Assembly (NCBI GenBank): GCA_028583405.1
Contig: CM053261.1
Span: 14,252,783 to 14,316,782 of the forward strand
DNA from: Pogonophryne albipinna
Lineage: Eukaryota; Chordata; Actinopteri; Perciformes; Artedidraconidae
Reading direction: 5' to 3'
Length of the DNA stretch: 64,000 nucleotides
The first letter of the stretch is position 1, and every line of letters begins with the position of its first letter. Positions 10,375-22,106 of this stretch are shown here, piece by piece. The notes beneath the pieces are model-generated. The model saw only the letters and a list, made by a program, of their open reading frames with translations, did not search any database and was not told where the DNA came from. Position numbers and translations under genes: made by a program.

Positions 10375-12141
10375 GCGTCCAAGCAAGCCATAATGGAGGC
10401 CATCCGCGAGGGCATGGAGATCTACGACATGCAGAAGCGTACCTGCCTCCGCCCTGACTGGTCCATGCGTGGCATTGGCTACTTCCTGCTCCAGCAACAT
10501 TGTCACTGTGCCTCGGGCATACCGGACTGCTGTCCAGGTGGATGGAGGATCACCCTCGCGGGTTCGCGTTTCCTGTCCCCTGCGGAGCAGCGCTATGCGG
10601 CCGTCGAGGGAGAGGCCCTAGCTGTGGCCTGGGGTCTGGAACAGACGCGGTACTTCACGCAGGGGTCCGACAACCTCGTTGTGGTCACCGACCATAAGCC
10701 GTTGGTGAAGATCTTTGGCGACCGTACGCTGGATGAGATAACAAACTCGCATCTGTTTAGACTCAAGCAGCGCACCCTCACATGGCGCTTTGACATTGTG
10801 CATCTGCCTGGCAAGAGCAACTATGCCGCTGATGCCACGTCGAGGCATCCTTCCCCCTCGGGCTCAGCGAACGGCCTCTCATTGGGGCTGCTGAGCGGGC
10901 CTGATGCCGTGGAGTCAGCACTCATGGCCTCCATCCGCGACGACGCACGGGAGCTCGGAGCCGTCTCTTGGCCCCTCCTCGCACGGGAGACAGCGGCTGA
11001 CGGATGCCTCGGCCACCCCCTCCAACTCCTCGAGCAGGAGGGTGGGATTGACGTAAATGACCCTGCCCTGGCGAGTCTGTCATCGGTCTGTGAGTCCGTC
11101 TACGCACAGGATGGCTTCCTGCTCTATCAGGACCGCGTCGTGGTCCCCCCATCCCTCCGTGGGAGAGTCCTTCGGCATCTCCATGCCGCTCACCAGGGGA
11201 CCTCAGCGATGGGGCATCATGCCCGAGCCATAGTTTACTGGCCCGGGATGTCCGGGGACATTCAGGCCACCAGGGACGATTGTACAGACTGCAACCGCAA
11301 TGCTCCGTCACAGGCGGCTACACCCCCCCGGCCGTCCTCACCCCCGTCCACGCCTTTCGAGGCGGTGTTTGCTGACTTCTTCGACTATGGGGGCCGCCAT
11401 TACCTAGTTGTCGGGGACCGGCTCTCGGGCTGGGTAGAGGTCCTGAGCTCTACGGCGGGTACTGCCCTGGCGGGCTCAGCTGGCCTGGTCCAACACCTCC
11501 GTTCGTTCTTCGCCACCTTCGGCGTACCGGAGGAGCTCTCGAGCGACGGTGGTCCGGAATTCAAGGCGAGCCACACTGAGGACTTCCTCCGCTTATGGCA
11601 CGTCAAACACCGTGTGTCTTCCGTTAGCTTTCCGCAGTCGAATGGGAGGGCGGAAGTTGCGGTTAAGACTGCTAAGCGCCTCCTGATGTCCAACACCGGC
11701 CCGTCGGGCGGCCTTGATCAGGACCGCTTCCTGCGTGCTATGCTGCAGTTGCGAAACACGCCTGACCCCGACTGCAACCTCTCGCCAGCGCAGATCATCT
11801 TCGGCCGCCCCCTTCGTGGCTCGCTCTCCTTCGTGAACCGCCTCGAGAAGTTCTCGAACCCGCATATCCGCCTGCTATGGCGCGAGGCATGGGCGGCGAA
11901 GGAGGACGCCCTTCGGACCCGTATGTCCCGTACCACCGAGTCTCTGGGTACTCACTCAAGACCGCTCCGCCCATTGGCACTCGGTGAAAGGGTATTCCTC
12001 CAGAACCAGCAAGGCACGAGCCCCCACAAATGGGACAGGTCAGGGATCGTGGTGGAGTCGCCGGGCCACGACCAGTATCGGGTCAGGGTTGACGGTTCGA
12101 GACGTCTGACACTGCGCAACCGGCAGTTCCTCCGTGCCTAA
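10375..12141 (+). pseudogene. RNase H and integrase of the Gypsy element
   Basis: The open frame continues RT across the hAT insertion without a further shift. RNase H motifs appear as VEGEALAVAWGLE and VVTDHKPLV (about 10600-10700). The integrase zinc finger is HLHAAHQG ... CTDC at about 11175-11293. The catalytic core has D at 11374-11376 (FADFFDYGG), D at 11545-11547 (SSDGGPEF) and E at 11653-11655 (NGRAEV). The spacing of 35 residues between the last two is the classic DD35E, so integrase looks intact. The TAA at 12139-12141 lies inside a perfect hairpin, and a typical pol C-terminus is seen beyond it, so this stop may be secondary. Confidence 0.85.
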
Positions 12142-12179
12142 TCGCAGGGTGTGGCCTGCGATTAGGCACGGAGGAACTG
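12124..12179. repeat. Perfect 25-bp inverted repeat at the end of pol
   Basis: The arms 12124-12148 and 12155-12179 are exact reverse complements separated by 6 nt (GTGTGG). The left arm encodes the end of the integrase frame and includes its TAA. Confidence 0.9.
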
Positions 12180-12181
12180 TT

Positions 12182-12385
12182 GGACCCCGCGACTCGGCTA
12201 TGGGCGCTTCCCCACCGGCGCCTGCTGGTGAGGCGTCCTCTGACCTCACCGTTCCTACGGGTGCCTTCCTGGGCGCACCGCTCCCGGTGCCGCAGTCGCC
12301 GCCGACGCTGCCCCAGCCTACTCGGCCAGGCCGCGTGAGGAGGCCGCCTGCACGTTACGAGCCCGAGTCCGGCAGCTGGATTTAG
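12182..12385 (+). pseudogene. Detached pol C-terminal segment
   Basis: After the hairpin an open frame to TAG at 12385 encodes a Pro/Ala-rich tail ending RRPPARYEPESGSWI. Such RRPPxRY endings are common at the C-terminus of Gypsy pol. It lacks its own start, so it most likely belonged to pol before the hairpin formed. Confidence 0.55.
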
Positions 12386-12420
12386 ACCGTTAATCTATTC
12401 CGGCCCATAGTTTTCGGTCT

Positions 12421-12428
12421 GGGGGGGA
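12421..12428 (+). other. Polypurine tract
   Basis: GGGGGGGA directly abuts the TG of the 3' LTR, where plus-strand priming occurs in Gypsy elements. Confidence 0.75.
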
Positions 12429-12765
12429 TGAAGAGTTTATCGCCGGCCACTAGAGGGCAGCGTCACTGCTGTCGCTGTCCGGATATGCCATGCTCTGACC
12501 CGGTAGTGCCGAGCGGCCATTTTAGTTCAAACATTGTTCATTCACTCCGCCTCGAGTTGAGACGTTCATCCACTCATTCATGTAAGATTGTTTCCACTAT
12601 TGTTTGGTGTGTCTATACTCTGTGTCGTTGAATATATGTGTATTGGTCATGGCATGCATGGATGTAGTACTTTGTCAGCTTATCTTGCTGCATTGCTCTG
12701 TTTCAGGGTGTCGTCATCTTTGTCATTAAATTACCGAAACTGACATTGAGGAGTGTGTTTCTTCA
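12429..12765 (+). repeat. 3' LTR of the Gypsy element
   Basis: 337 bp, TG...CA, with three transitions from the 5' LTR. It is followed by the second TTTGC duplication. Confidence 0.95.
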
Positions 12766-14215
12766 TTTGCCATTTATTGTCTTGCATATTTGTCATATAA
12801 TAAACAAAATATATGTTTACAAATGTTACATAGTCTTTGTCAGCATATTTTTGCCACGTTATGCACCACTTGCTATCTTACAAAATAAAAGTCTCACATT
12901 CATGAAACTTGCTCCATTCATTGGTACTAGTCCTACAACCATACCCTGAAAAATGCTTGAGGGTGGGAATAAGAGAACCATCTTTTCGGGTGGGGTGCAT
13001 TTTATGACAGGCCTGCTTATCACAATATGCACCCCCTTGCTATCTTTCAAAATAAAAGTCTCATATTCATGAAACTTGCTCCATTCATTGGTAGCTAGTC
13101 CTACAACCATACCCTAAAAAATGCTTGAGGGTGGGAATAAGAGAACCATCTTTTTTAGGGCGGTGCTTATGAAGGTACTGAGTGCACTTTTAGTTTTGAA
13201 AGTATTTATTTGTTTAGTTGTTTGTTGTGATGTTCAATATGTTATGGCGTTTCTCAAATTAAGTGTTGAAGGTTAAGGCATAACGGTTTTATTCAAATTA
13301 GATTATCCTATTAGGTGAAATGTGTTTCTGTTGCTCCCAGCATGTATATTATCGGGTGCAACCTGGCCTGCCGTAAAAAGCACCCCCCTAAAAAAGATGG
13401 TTCTCTTATTCCCACCCTCAAGCATTTTTCAGGGTATGGTTGTAGGACTAGTACCAATGAATGGAGCAAGTTTCATGTATGTGACCCTTTTATTTTGTAA
13501 GATAGCAAGGGGGTGCATATTGTGATAAGCAGGCCTGTCATAAAATGCACCCCACCCAAAAATATCTTTCTATTCATCCCACCCTCAAGCATTTTTTTAG
13601 GGTATGGTTGTAGGACTAGTACCAATGAATGGAGCAAGTTTCATGAATGTGAGACTTTTATTTTGTAAGATAGCAAGGGGTGCATAACATGGCAAAAATA
13701 TGCTGACAAAGACCATGTAACATTTGTAAACATATATTTTGTTTATTATATGACAAATATGCAAGGCAATAAATGGCAAAGATATGAAGAAAATAAACGT
13801 ATTTGAGAGACGTTGATAACGAACGTAACGTAGGAGAAAATACGTTTCCTGCTCAACGCAATTGAGAATGCAGTTTAGTTCTGTGGGAACGTAAAGAAGT
13901 GACGAATGAATGAAAAATCCAGGATTCGACACCACTACCATCAAAATACGGAGCGAAAAGTTTAACCACAAGAATCAAGACTATGAGCTACCAATAAGCG
14001 ACTCACAGTCTGTAAATTACCATTACAAAAAACCTGGACGTTTAGTTTTCGTTTTAAGCATCGTTTTAATATCTTAACGTTTCATTTACAAATGCGCGTT
14101 CCCGTGACAAGGGGTGCATTTCATGATGGGGGTGCATAATTTGACAACACCGGGATTTTCGTTTTTACCCCCTTAATGTCTGACCAATGGTTGAACAGCA
14201 TTTCCGAGCACATGA

Positions 14216-14340
14216 CTTGTGTTTAAAGTTTATAGTCCGTTTGAGTTTTGCCCGTGTGAACGCAAACCGAACCTTCTGAAAAATGAAACAATGTAACAAA
14301 CTGTGGTCTGGTGCGCACTATTAGGTGTGAATGCACCCGA
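14216..14340. repeat. Repeat end matching the first 230 bp in style
   Basis: Contains GTGTGAACGCAAACCGAACC and GGTGTGAATGCACCCGAG. These read as the inverted counterpart of the words at the very start of the window. Confidence 0.35.
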
Positions 14341-15554
14341 GAACATTAGCATAATTATGGTGAGGAATGTGCGACATCTGATGAAATGGTTAGACATCTG
14401 TGGAAAATGTTTATAATTAACATTATGAATTTGGTGGATTCCAATGACCTTATGGCCTCATTTCATTTTTAGGTTTAAAAGAACCACATTTTTAGATTTC
14501 CTTGTTGATAGCAAGCTGTTAGATTAGCATGTTAGCATGGCTGTGGACCAAGGTTTAAAATCTCTCCACCTGCAATGGAGGAAAGAATTTAAGTCAGACA
14601 TCATTTGTATTCGTCAGAACAGTAGCACTACTTAGAAATGTGTTTACTGTAGACGTTCAATGGTATAATAAGAAAAGAATAATAATCGTACACTTTTGCA
14701 GACGTCTGGCCATTCATGGCATTTTTTTATTTCAGGGGAGTTGGAAAAGGACATCAGAGGACAGGAAATGATTTACAAGATGGAGCTACAGTAAAAATGA
14801 CAGATAAGAAAGTTGTAAAAAGGAACCAGGGAGAAAGTTTCAAAAGGGAAATATTTTTCAATGGGAAGATTCAGCTGAGAAAGAAATGCCCACAGGTTAC
14901 TCTGAACATATGAAATGCACCCACGTTCATAATTAAATCATCGATCATTGTCGCAACATAATTCAGCAGGGACTCTCAACAGAAATAAAAGTATCTTCCC
15001 AGTAAAGTACCTGAAACTTGTGGGGGTTAAATTGCAACTGAAAGCATCAAGGTTGATCTCTTGTGTTTTACTTTTGGTTTTCTCCTTCAGCGTACAACCT
15101 TGAGAGGACTACAGGCATGATAAAAAACATGGGGGTAACGTGTACACAGAAACATTTAAAGAAAACTGAAAACTGATCAGACTTTTGAATATAGGGCAGC
15201 AGAAAGTTTGCTCCAATTAATAATGTTTTTTAAATGAAAGATTTAAGTGACATTTCTTATTAAACGTGTCCAGAACAGTCTGCATTTGGACGTTTTTCAA
15301 TCTATTCTTTCAACAGAGATACAACTTTAATGAACTGCCAATTTACTGAACGTATTCATTCAATATCATGTCAATGTTTAGACTTCAAGCGGGAAAGGAA
15401 AGCAGATACATTTTTAGATTAAAAAACAGCCAGGAGAATCTTCTTGTAAATGTGTCAGAAGTCTTAAAAGGGGGTTTGCTCTACTAGATATGAAAAAAGG
15501 TGTTTAAATAAAATTCTACATAATAAGGACCCACATACCAATACACAAACAACA
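14341..15554. other. Intergenic DNA downstream of FBXW5, nothing recognised
   Basis: AT-rich sequence. The only open frame of note (14716-14913, 65 codons) has low-complexity basic content and no recognisable domain. Confidence 0.55.
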
Positions 15555-15560
15555 TTTATT
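15555..15560 (-). terminator. Candidate FBXW5 polyadenylation signal
   Basis: AATAAA on the minus strand, about 690 nt after the FBXW5 stop. It is the first strong signal I saw downstream, so the 3' UTR would be about 0.7 kb. Not confirmed by transcript data. Confidence 0.4.
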
Positions 15561-16249
15561 TTGTTCACAGTCACGCTTACTGATCCTCAGCAACTCTTCT
15601 CGATTAAATCACTCCGTAATCTTCCTTTGGACAGAATAAGGGTTGATCCTTTTTGGGGCCACAAAAAATGGGGATGGGATTGAATAAAAAAACAGGCAGA
15701 CTGCAGCTAAATGGTGTCCTCCCTTTGGGTTTTATAATTCTTTGAAAATTAAATGTTGGGGTGTGTTTACTCGGGACATCAATTGGACAAAACCAGTAGT
15801 AGGAAAGGACATTTCTTTACAGCACTTTGCCTCTGATGAGCCGGACATGACGTCTCTGCAGGACACTCACAAACATTTACACCTCAGGTCCAGGAGCCCT
15901 GACCTGCTCAACATTACAGATAAAAACAGACAAACACCATCCGTTGTTTGGACGTCTGTGTGGTGCGTTCATGTGTCAGCTCTACTCTACCTGTGAGAAC
16001 ATCTTACTCCTGTCAGCAGTCTGTCGTCCTTCTCTAGTGCAACAGCGCTCTCTTGTGGCTACACCCTGAGTCGCATCACATCTCCTGTTACCTGAGCGCT
16101 GATGTGTGGCACAACACAGTGAGCTCAAGCAACACCACCGACTGTAACCACACCGTACATATACATGGAGTGTATATAAATATATTCACACCGCAGAGGA
16201 AACATCGAACTTTCCTCTCTCTCCGTCTTCAAGTGTTTTCCAACCTGAC

Positions 16250-19200
16250 TCACGGTTTTCCGTTCACGCTGCTGCTTGCACACGTTGAGTTTTTGTTGCG
16301 GCTCAGCCAGGAGGACAGGAGGCCGCGGGGCCGGTGCGGGCGGTGCGGGGCCTGTGCCAGGCGGACCATGCGGGGCGAGCGCCACACCTTAATGGTAGAG
16401 TCATCGCTGGCGGACAGCAGCAGCTCCTGGTCGGCCGGGCTGAACGCCACAGAGTTCACCACGTCGTCGTGAGCCAGCCGGGCCAGACAGATGTTGTAGT
16501 GACGGTCCCAGATGTAGCCGTGCTTGTCCTCTGCTCCGCTGTGGGGGGGGGGGGAGATACGTCAGTGAAGTATTTTATAAATACAGAAAAATAAACAACT
16601 ATTTTTCTCATAAATTATTCTTCTGATTAATTTCTCTTGTTATAGCAATATATTAGAAATAACCTAGTTGTAGAAACCATTAAAAAGTTCCAAATAAGTC
16701 CAAGTTATATAACATCTTAAAATGTCTTGTTTTGTCTGTCCAACAGTCCAAACTCAAACACAAAGAAAAACAGCTTTTTCCAAGATAAATTAAGCTGTTA
16801 ATTTCGAGCATTTGTTCCAGTAAAAATATTTACATTTATCAATTAGTTGATTTAAAGGTAGAGAAAATGAATCAATGATTTGTTTCAGCTCTGAACGTCA
16901 CCTTATGTGAAGTCACTAAAGAAAACATGGGGCGAATAGACCAAACTAACGTGCAAAAGGGAATTTTTTTTACAAGTACATATTGAAGCATACGTTTGCA
17001 TTTTCCAAGTCTAATAATACCCACATGTGTGAATGCCCGTTTGAAGAGTTTGTGGAAACATATTCAGTAATGTATCAGTCATTGTAGCCAGAAAAGTAAA
17101 AGTCTTCATGTTGAGCATCCTACAGAGTTATTTTCTTCCTAACCATCTGAGAGAAACATTTCATTTCCATCTTCTATTTTATTTTGCTCCTAAATGAAAC
17201 CTCAAATGTAATATTGCAAGTGTTTTTCCTACATTTTGTAAGTTGTCAATGCCAAAACAGTTAAGAATCTACAAATGACGTGCATGATGTAAAAACAGAA
17301 TCATTGTGATGCATCCGTCTATAATATAATATGCCAGGAAAACACAGTTGTTTCAACGACACGAGTTGTCAATTTGCAGTGACAAGTTCACCACAATTTC
17401 AGTATCACTTCCTTCACACGGCCACTAAAGGGCAATACCCAGATTAATTACCGGTGAAGCCTGCATCTGTGAAAGCTGCATATATCGATGGACAGTTAGA
17501 CGTCTTTGTCCACTCACCTGGCAACAAAGTCTCTGCTGACGTCGAGGAAGATGAAGAAGCACTCGTCGTTAGGCGTGAAGGCTCGGTGAGCGCGCAGGCT
17601 CCTCCTCTCCTCCCTCAAACTCTTCAGATCGATGACATGGAGGTCGATCTCCTCGGCGATGGGAGGAGGAGACATCGGGTCAGAGATCACACAGCCCGCC
17701 GGCCAAGCTCGGCTATTCACATAAAGGTACCTGATCCATAAAAGGAGAGAGATGATGCCATTATGATCTATAGTGTTTTTCATGTTGTGAAAACAAAGTG
17801 TGCTTATACATTAAATGGCAATAAGTACGCAGACACACAGATTAGATCAATATGATAACCGACATCTCATCCATTAAAATAGCTCTCCTTTTTGGGAAGG
17901 TTTTTCAGGGAGATTTTGGCTTCTTTAATCCTTTTCAGACTGTCACAGTAGGGCTGCTCAATTAATCGTATTATAAATCGCAATTACGATTATGGCTTGC
18001 AACGATTACGAAAACAACGTAATCGAAATAACACGATAATTTTTGTATTATTATTACTTCTTTTTTTTTGTATTACATTTTTTTTGTATTGGTTTTTCAG
18101 TTGAATTATACTTAAAGTTCAGGGTAATCAACTGTTAAAGACATAAAGTTCAACATCTTTTTCTTCAATAAATTGATGTTTTCAAAAAAATGGATAATCG
18201 TTTTTAATAATCGTGATATCAATTATTGACCCAAAAAGTCGAGATTATGATTTTTGCCATAATCGAGCAGCCCTACATCACAGTCCCCATTAAAGTTCAT
18301 ACCTATATGAGCCTGCATTGAAGCATGCTGAATCTGTACAACATTTACTAACCTGTGGTCTGGAGAAAGGCCCATACCGATGATGTGTCCGTGGATATCA
18401 ATAACATGGTCCAAGGAATCAAAAAACTCATCTGAACTCCGCTCTTCCCCGAGCACAGGACCGCTGGTGGTCATCTGCTCGGGCTTGATCAGCTTAATAC
18501 CTGAGATAGAGTTTGATATAGCGCAGATTTAAAACAAACGTCGACCAGAAGGAATGAAAACGCACAGGAAGGATCAAATAAAAACACATGCATAGCTATG
18601 AGAATATATGTAAATCAATAGAAGCATAGTATGATATGATAAGAGCAGAAAAATAGAGAATAAAATACAAAAATATAAAAAAGCAGAATGTGATCAGGCA
18701 CGCTATCAGTTATAATAAAGACTTAAAGCTTAAGAAAAGAGACGGGAAACCAATGGAGGGGTGAATAGTTCACTGTTACAGGAGAACTATTAGCTCTTAC
18801 TGCATTGTGTGCAGTTTCTAATAACTGCATCTGCACATTTCAGACATTGCATCTGCACGCTTTAGCTTTGATGCCGCAGCCTTGAATGGATCTTACCTAT
18901 CTGGTGAGGGGAGTATGTAAGGCTGCCGGTGGTGAAGAGTAAGTACGTTTTGTCCTCTCCCTCCCCGGGGTCAGAGGGCACAATGAGGCTGGGGTCAGGG
19001 GCCTTCGTGTGCGCTTTGCCCATCATCTTGGCCAAGTGGGTCTCAATCGCCATCTCCGTTGGACCTACATTTTTACGACTCTAATAGGAGGCACGAAAAG
19101 AGGCAGAATGAAGAACAGTATCACTTCAAAAGGGACAGCTAAAACGGCACCCCTTACTCACCTGTATAACGTTCTCTATGCCGGAGATGGTGGGCTGAGC

Positions 19201-21851
19201 ATGGCGTGCAGTGGGGAGCCTGGCAGCCTCTCCCAACTCCCCTTCCTCCTCCTCTTCCTCACTGCCGGAGGCCCCCAGGTCAAAGAGGAGTGGCTGGTGC
19301 TGCTGCTGCTCTTTCTGCCTCCGAGCCTGGGACTGAGCTTCGTAGTCCAGCACCAAGTCTGGGTTGTTATGGCGACGGCAGTGAGCCACCATCACTGTGC
19401 GGATGGTGCTGGCGTTGACGTTCTGGATCTTGAAGAGGCGCTTGACTACGTTGACGTTTTCCGATTCAACATCCTGTGGGAGAAAAGGAAAAGGATGAGG
19501 AGGTCGGACGATTCGGAGGAAGCGTTTTATTTTAAAGGGGACCTATCATGCATTTATACGTCTTTTATACATGAATATGTGTCCCCGGTGTGTCAGGGAA
19601 CTCACCAAGTGTCAGAAAACACAACCCTCTCTCTTTTCCTCCATACCCAAATCTCTAAAAACGGGGCTGCAACGGATCTGATACAGATTTGAAATATCTC
19701 TGACGTCAGGAAGGAGGAGCTCCGCCTATATGGGCAACTCTCCACCTATCAGGGGAATGTGGGGTTGGGCCACCGCCGGCCATTGCCGCTCGAAAGCGCT
19801 GGAGACGCTGTAGTACATATGCCAGGCCTGTAAGTGGCGCTGTAGTCTGCCACAAAAGCAGCAAAGAAGACTTCCCGCGCATGGTTGCCCTTCTGTTTAT
19901 TCTCCGCTGTGGCTCTTTTTCTCCCTCCCCGAGGCAAGCGTTTGCTCCTGCTGCTGTTATTCATTGCAATCCCTCCCTCGCTGTAATTCTCTCCGGTAGT
20001 CCACCAGCAGATGACAAACACCTACCTCTCCGCCTCTTCCAAGGGGCGAGGGGACCGTGTGGCAGAGTTTCAGTTAGATTTTTTTTCGCCGGTCAACATG
20101 TCCGTTAAAGTTTAAATCTTCTGGACAAAATTAGAAAAGTGCCGGTCAAAGGTCTTCTTTGTTATTTATTGAGCTTTAAAACAAATGAATAACGACTCTA
20201 TATAATCATATAAGAATAAAACACAGAGGACGGAGATCTCTTTTCCTCCCCCTCTTCTGACAGCCCAGCAGCTGATCAGAGCATGCTCCCCTCTCCTGCA
20301 GGGGGGCGTGGTCAGCTGCAGCTCATTTGCATTAAAGCTATGTCACAGAATCAGCCCTTGCAAAAACAGGGCTGGAATAGAGCAAATAGAGCGAAATGAG
20401 GCATGGCTAAAATGCAGGATCTGTTTGGTATTTTGAAAAAAAAACTTCACAGACATGTTTTATATAGGTATGGCCCTACGATATATTGTTCAAATATAGC
20501 ATGATAGGTCCACTTTAATTCAAGAATGAAGACATACTTCTTTTTTTCAAACCTGTGAGCTTCTTAGTTAAACCAAAACAGCAGAAATGTTTTGTATATA
20601 TTATATTATATCTATTCAATGTTGTTTGCAACAGTGGGAAAAAGACACCAATTGCAGCATGTGTCAGAGAAACGTGTGACGCTTTTTAAGTTGCTCAAGA
20701 AAATTACACAATCACATTATCCAGCCACAAAATACAAGCCAAACTATTTTCGTGTAATTCTTCATCTTCTTCACGTGTCTGACAGTAGCTGCTGTTCTCA
20801 CCTGGAAGGCTTTGTTGAGCCAGAGCACGGAGCAGGACGTCATGTTGCCGATCCAGTGCAGGTTCCCAGAGATTAGATGGGACTCATTCAGCCAGCAGCC
20901 AAACACATCGTACGGCTTGTTCCTCACACGCGACAGCAACGTGTAATTATCTGTGTGTTAAGAGACATGAGGAGAAGGAGAAGCACAAGGTCAGGAGAGA
21001 CTACCACTAATGATTGGGAAAAATAAAAGATGTACTTCAACAGAAAATGACGAGGCATGACTGTTTTGGTATTACCGTTGTACTTACCCAGACTAATGAC
21101 AGCTATTTCCCCAGACGAGGAGTGGTGGGGGCCCAGGTAGACCCCGGACACCAGCAGCAGGGTGTCATCAGCATTGAACTGGGAGAACTGGGTGTAGCCC
21201 CAGTTGAACTGCCGCATGCTGGAGCTGTGCACCATGGAGATATTTCCATCTGGCCGCTCCGTGTCCCATAGCTGCACACAGGAAGCCAGAGGACAGGATA
21301 AGTAAGAAAAGAGAGGGGATGTTTATCCTTCAAATAATCCAGAAAATAAGATTTGCAATAAAAGTAACCTGAATAATGGTTTAATGCCTACCTTAACGGT
21401 GCAGTCTTTGGAGCAGGAGGAGAAGCGGTGACCCCGGTGAGAGAAGGCCAGGTGGAGGACTTGGTCAGTGTGCTCTACCAGCGTCTGAACCTCCACACAG
21501 GGGATGCAGTCAAACAAACGCTTGAACTCCCTGTACCATGACACCGATGCTGCACAAAGGAAGATAAGGGGATATTTAAAGTTGTAAACAGTCCAATAAT
21601 TGATCAACGAAGCTGTTCTCAGTGACTTTTGTTTTGACTTCTTCAGTGACATTTGATTATTTACCTGGGTGTCGAGGTACAGAGCGAGGTATGCGGTAGA
21701 AGCTGTAGAAAAGCTCCCTCCACAGGAACTCATCTCTGGAGACGGCCAGCCACTGTCTGCAGACCAGACCAGCGCTCAGCACGGCTTCATGGGGCAGACG
21801 CAGGAAGATCTCCAACACCAGGCTGTCCGGCAGAACTGGCCCACACTCCAT
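16250..21851 (-). CDS. fbxw5: FBXW5, F-box and WD40 repeat protein 5
   Basis: Coding exons on the minus strand are 21851-21665, 21549-21392, 21271-21088, 20950-20802, 19473-19162, 19080-18897, 18500-18353, 17730-17518 and 16538-16250. All introns are GT-AG and the sum is 1824 nt, giving 607 residues (human about 566). The F-box lies at about residues 5-45 (LPDSLVLEIFLRLP, GLVCRQWLAVSRDEFLW). WD40 repeats follow, for example HTDQVLHLAFSHRGH, SCSKDCTVK and, near the end, ASDDSTIKVWRSP. By family it is the substrate receptor of SCF and DDB1-CUL4 ubiquitin ligases, with SAS-6, TSC2 and EPS8 among reported mammalian targets. Exon 19473-19162 carries an acidic run (SGSEEEEEEGELGEA). Ten bases of TA/AG sequence separate a 234-bp TG tract from the first coding exon. 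The start is ATG 21851, matching the conserved N-terminus. Confidence 0.95.
17949..18275. mobile_element. hAT-type MITE in an FBXW5 intron
   Basis: The ends are TAGGGCTGCTCAATTAATCG and CATAATCGAGCAGCCCTA. Flanks TGTCACAG (17941-17948) and CATCACAG (18276-18283) match at 6 of 8 positions, an aged 8-bp duplication. The AT-rich interior is non-coding. Confidence 0.8.
19536..20514. mobile_element. TTAA-flanked MITE in an FBXW5 intron
   Basis: The ends are AGGGGACCTATCATGC and GCATGATAGGTCCACT, with TTAA at 19532-19535 and 20515-20518. TTAA duplications point to piggyBac or Kolobok mobilisation. The element holds a fragment of hAT B (20065-20290). The part around 20300-20460 (GGGGCGTGGTCAGCTGCAG and after) belongs to the outer element. 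It fills most of the 1.3-kb intron. Confidence 0.8.
20065..20290. mobile_element. Fragment of hAT element B
   Basis: Begins CAGAGTTTCAGTTAG, then TTTTTTTTCGCCGGTCAACATGTCCG, parallel to the left end at 9599. It also shares the CTTTTCCTC ... TGACAGCCC block. The right end is missing. Confidence 0.6.
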
Positions 21852-21868
21852 CCTAACATCCTGTGTAC

Positions 21869-22106
<238 letters not shown>

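Larger units (their letters stand above)
5306..12765 (+). mobile_element. Ty3/Gypsy LTR retrotransposon, 7460 bp, defective
   Basis: The LTRs are at 5306-5642 and 12429-12765. Both start TG, end CA and are 337 bp long. The 5-bp duplication TTTGC is at 5301-5305 and 12766-12770. The internal order is gag, protease, RT, RNase H, integrase, which is the Ty3/Gypsy order. Two hAT elements are inserted (7584-8842 and 9599-10366). A polypurine run (12421-12428) abuts the right LTR. The primer-binding site was not identified. The internal region is clearly GC-richer than the host DNA. It cannot make a complete product: see the entries for each part. Confidence 0.93.
4666..14153. mobile_element. Foldback (long inverted repeat) element hosting later insertions
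   Basis: The right arm (13377-14153, 777 bp) is the reverse complement of a split left arm. The left arm consists of 4666-4826 plus 5111-5305 plus 12771-13169, about 755 bp once the MITE and the Gypsy element are removed. One deletion of about 23 bp near 5283 accounts for the length difference. The shared outer end is CCGGTGTTG, followed by repeats of a GGTGCATNNTNTGAC-like word. Each arm carries an internal direct duplication of about 170 bp, around the word CAAGCATTTTTCAGGGTATGG. The central loop is 13170-13376. No transposase was found and no target duplication was obvious, so the superfamily is open. Confidence 0.75.

Noticed and set aside
14716..14913. 65-codon Lys-rich frame
   Set aside because: Low-complexity basic peptide in intergenic DNA with no homology I recognise.
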